From Marivirga salinae (lineage in GTDB: Bacteria; Bacteroidota; Bacteroidia; Cytophagales; Cyclobacteriaceae), in assembly GCF_030503855.1 (NCBI RefSeq), contig NZ_CP129971.1, positions 379,501-443,500 of the forward strand: a stretch of DNA of 64,000 nt, written 5' to 3'. Position 1 is the stretch's first letter. Every line of letters starts with the position of its first letter. This document shows positions 62,943 through 64,000 of the stretch, one piece after another. Below the pieces are notes generated by a model. The model did not search any database. It was not told the origin of the DNA and saw only the letters and a list, made by a program, of their open reading frames with translations. The position numbers and the translations under genes were made by a program.

Positions 62943-64000
62943 TTTCCTGACTTTAATTTTTCAATTTCATCTCTTAACTTTTGAATCTCAGCATTAAGAT
63001 TCAATAGTTCTTTATTAGGGTTTAGTTCATTATATTTTTTTAGTAGTTGACTTTTAATAAATGGTTCACCTACCAGAAGAATCTCATTATATAAATATTC
63101 ATCAATTTTACCTTTATGAAGTTTTGCAAACATTTCATTTATTTTACGCTTAGCGAAATCACCAATTGGTACACCATCAAGAAAAAAGCCATTTTGTAAA
63201 AGTGAGTGGATATTAGCTCCAAATGTATTTTCCTGCATATTATCATATACCTGTTTACCATTATCTAAAAATAATACATTGTTTTTTGGGATGTCCGATA
63301 AAATAAAGGGGGAATGAGTAATCAGTTGAATATTAATGCTTTCAATATTAAAGTTCATCTGGCAAATACTATTAATAAGATGGTTAACAAATTGTCTCTG
63401 ATATTCAGGATGAAAATATAACTCTATCTCATCTAGGATTATATTGATGTGTTTATAGCTTATTCTTCTGTGATTACTTTTAATGGAGCTTAAGTTTCTT
63501 ATATGATAAAGTATAGAACTTGTTGTATAAACAAACTGTTTTTCTCCCGAGCTTAGCTGAGAAAATTTATACAGAGAATTATTTTTACCTTTCTCAGACA
63601 AATTAATTTCTGTACTGAAACAATGAGGTGGTATCAAATCTATATAGCGCCATTTTTTGAGATCCTTTCTGCGACTTATAGTTTCTGAAAATTCTTGTAT
63701 TGAGTAATTCTGTGATGTTATGTGTCTTAGCTCAAGAAATGCTAAAATCTGTCTGATTCTATATGTGATATGGCTTCTGTGATTATCTATTTCAATTAGC
63801 AATTCCGTTAATTCTTCATTTCTCTTATCATCCCATTTATCCGAATACTCTGAAGCTAATGCTGCATAATTATCAAATGCATCATAACGACTTACTTTTA
63901 TAGTTTTATAAGCAAGATATAATAAAGCTATTTCATATTCCGTATCTTTTTTAGTTGACTGTCTAAACCGGTATCTAGAGCTCCAAAAGGCTATTATTTT
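62939..64000 (-). CDS. Septu-like AAA ATPase (PtuA-like), 5' end beyond the window
   Basis: Open through the window edge with no stop in the upstream 200 bases, so the start and Walker A are outside. Seen in the visible 353 codons: an ABC-type signature SQLSSGEKQFVYTT, Walker B INIILDEIELYFHPEYQRQF, and the D-loop-to-H-switch LITHSPFILSDIPKNN. A coiled-coil C-terminus follows (LNAEIQKLRDEIEKLKSG). Apparent start TTG at 63802 is only internal. The nuclease gene follows with a four-base overlap. Related OLD- or RecF-type ATPases in other defence systems cannot be fully excluded without the N-terminus. Confidence 0.85.
   Translation of the reverse strand, partial: KIIAFWSSRYRFRQSTKKDTEYEIALLYLAYKTIKVSRYDAFDNYAALASEYSDKWDDKRNEELTELLIEIDNHRSHITYRIRQILAFLELRHITSQNYSIQEFSETISRRKDLKKWRYIDLIPPHCFSTEINLSEKGKNNSLYKFSQLSSGEKQFVYTTSSILYHIRNLSSIKSNHRRISYKHINIILDEIELYFHPEYQRQFVNHLINSICQMNFNIESINIQLITHSPFILSDIPKNNVLFLDNGKQVYDNMQENTFGANIHSLLQNGFFLDGVPIGDFAKRKINEMFAKLHKGKIDEYLYNEILLVGEPFIKSQLLKKYNELNPNKELLNLNAEIQKLRDEIEKLKSGK

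Noticed and set aside
63800..63802. TTG at 63802 as the start of the ATPase
   Set aside because: The frame continues open to the window edge and the N-terminal Walker A would be missing, so the true start is beyond 64000.
22295..64000. CRISPR array or Cascade genes as RNA-guided target selection
   Set aside because: No regularly spaced palindromic repeats or cas-like genes were seen; targeting is explained by TnsD and TnsE.

Overview
The window looks like a low-GC member of the Bacteroidota, probably order Cytophagales. The evidence is gene content: a bacterial geranylgeranylglyceryl phosphate synthase homologue, a stand-alone starch-synthase catalytic domain followed by a DUF4270 lipoprotein, a paired PAS-rich kinase with an Rcp-type regulator, sparse Shine-Dalgarno motifs, and close spacing of the panC/panD, rfaE2 and flippase genes. 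Genus cannot be fixed from the sequence alone.

Region 1 (1-14168) is ordinary chromosome. It holds a murQ/amino-sugar kinase pair for peptidoglycan recycling, two small membrane or envelope proteins with a GGGP-synthase homologue, an AraC regulator, a short-chain acyl-CoA dehydrogenase, and a minus-strand run panC-panD-flippase-rfaE2-metallopeptidase. It ends with a plus-strand run: glycogen-synthase-like domain, DUF4270 lipoprotein, glmS.

Region 2 (about 14160-22294) is a Tn7-type transposon module placed directly after glmS, the classical Tn7 attachment gene. Seven TnsB-type repeats lie between glmS and tnsA, three of them with an exact 20-bp period. They are followed by tightly coupled tnsA, tnsB, tnsC, tnsD (tniQ) and a recognisable tnsE. 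All five classical Tn7 genes are present in the classical order, implying both glmS-directed and TnsE-directed transposition.

Region 3 (22295 to about 36500) is the proximal cargo and reads as a defence island. It contains a fused relic of type I restriction genes, a 1258-residue HNH-TPR-GreAB-C-PIN protein, a stand-alone PIN nuclease, a Shedu (DUF4263) nuclease gene split by one frameshift at a run of seven A, and a two-gene unit with an E-D-ExK nuclease. It also contains a tandemly duplicated small XRE regulator with palindromic operators, a P-loop ATPase with a degenerate Walker A, a phosphoesterase with two small coiled-coil proteins, and an XRE gene next to four 15-bp iterons that precede a possible small RNA.

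Region 4 (36501-43060) holds a 1636-residue multi-PAS/GAF histidine kinase translationally coupled to a CheY-like regulator. It is followed by about 0.9 kb of GC-rich, hairpin-dense non-coding DNA.

Region 5 (43103-61624) is an unbroken minus-strand series of mostly single accessory genes: Crp-type regulators, hydrolases, LysE exporter, PhzF, Ada-like methyltransferase, acetyltransferases, metallo-beta-lactamase fold, PLP decarboxylase, glyoxalase-like proteins, dipeptidase, an ECF sigma operon and a MetX-like hydrolase. Region 6 (62091-64000) is a Septu-like ATPase/HNH pair running off the end of the window.

I could not find the distal (left) end of the Tn7 element, so whether regions 4-6 are cargo or chromosome is undecided.
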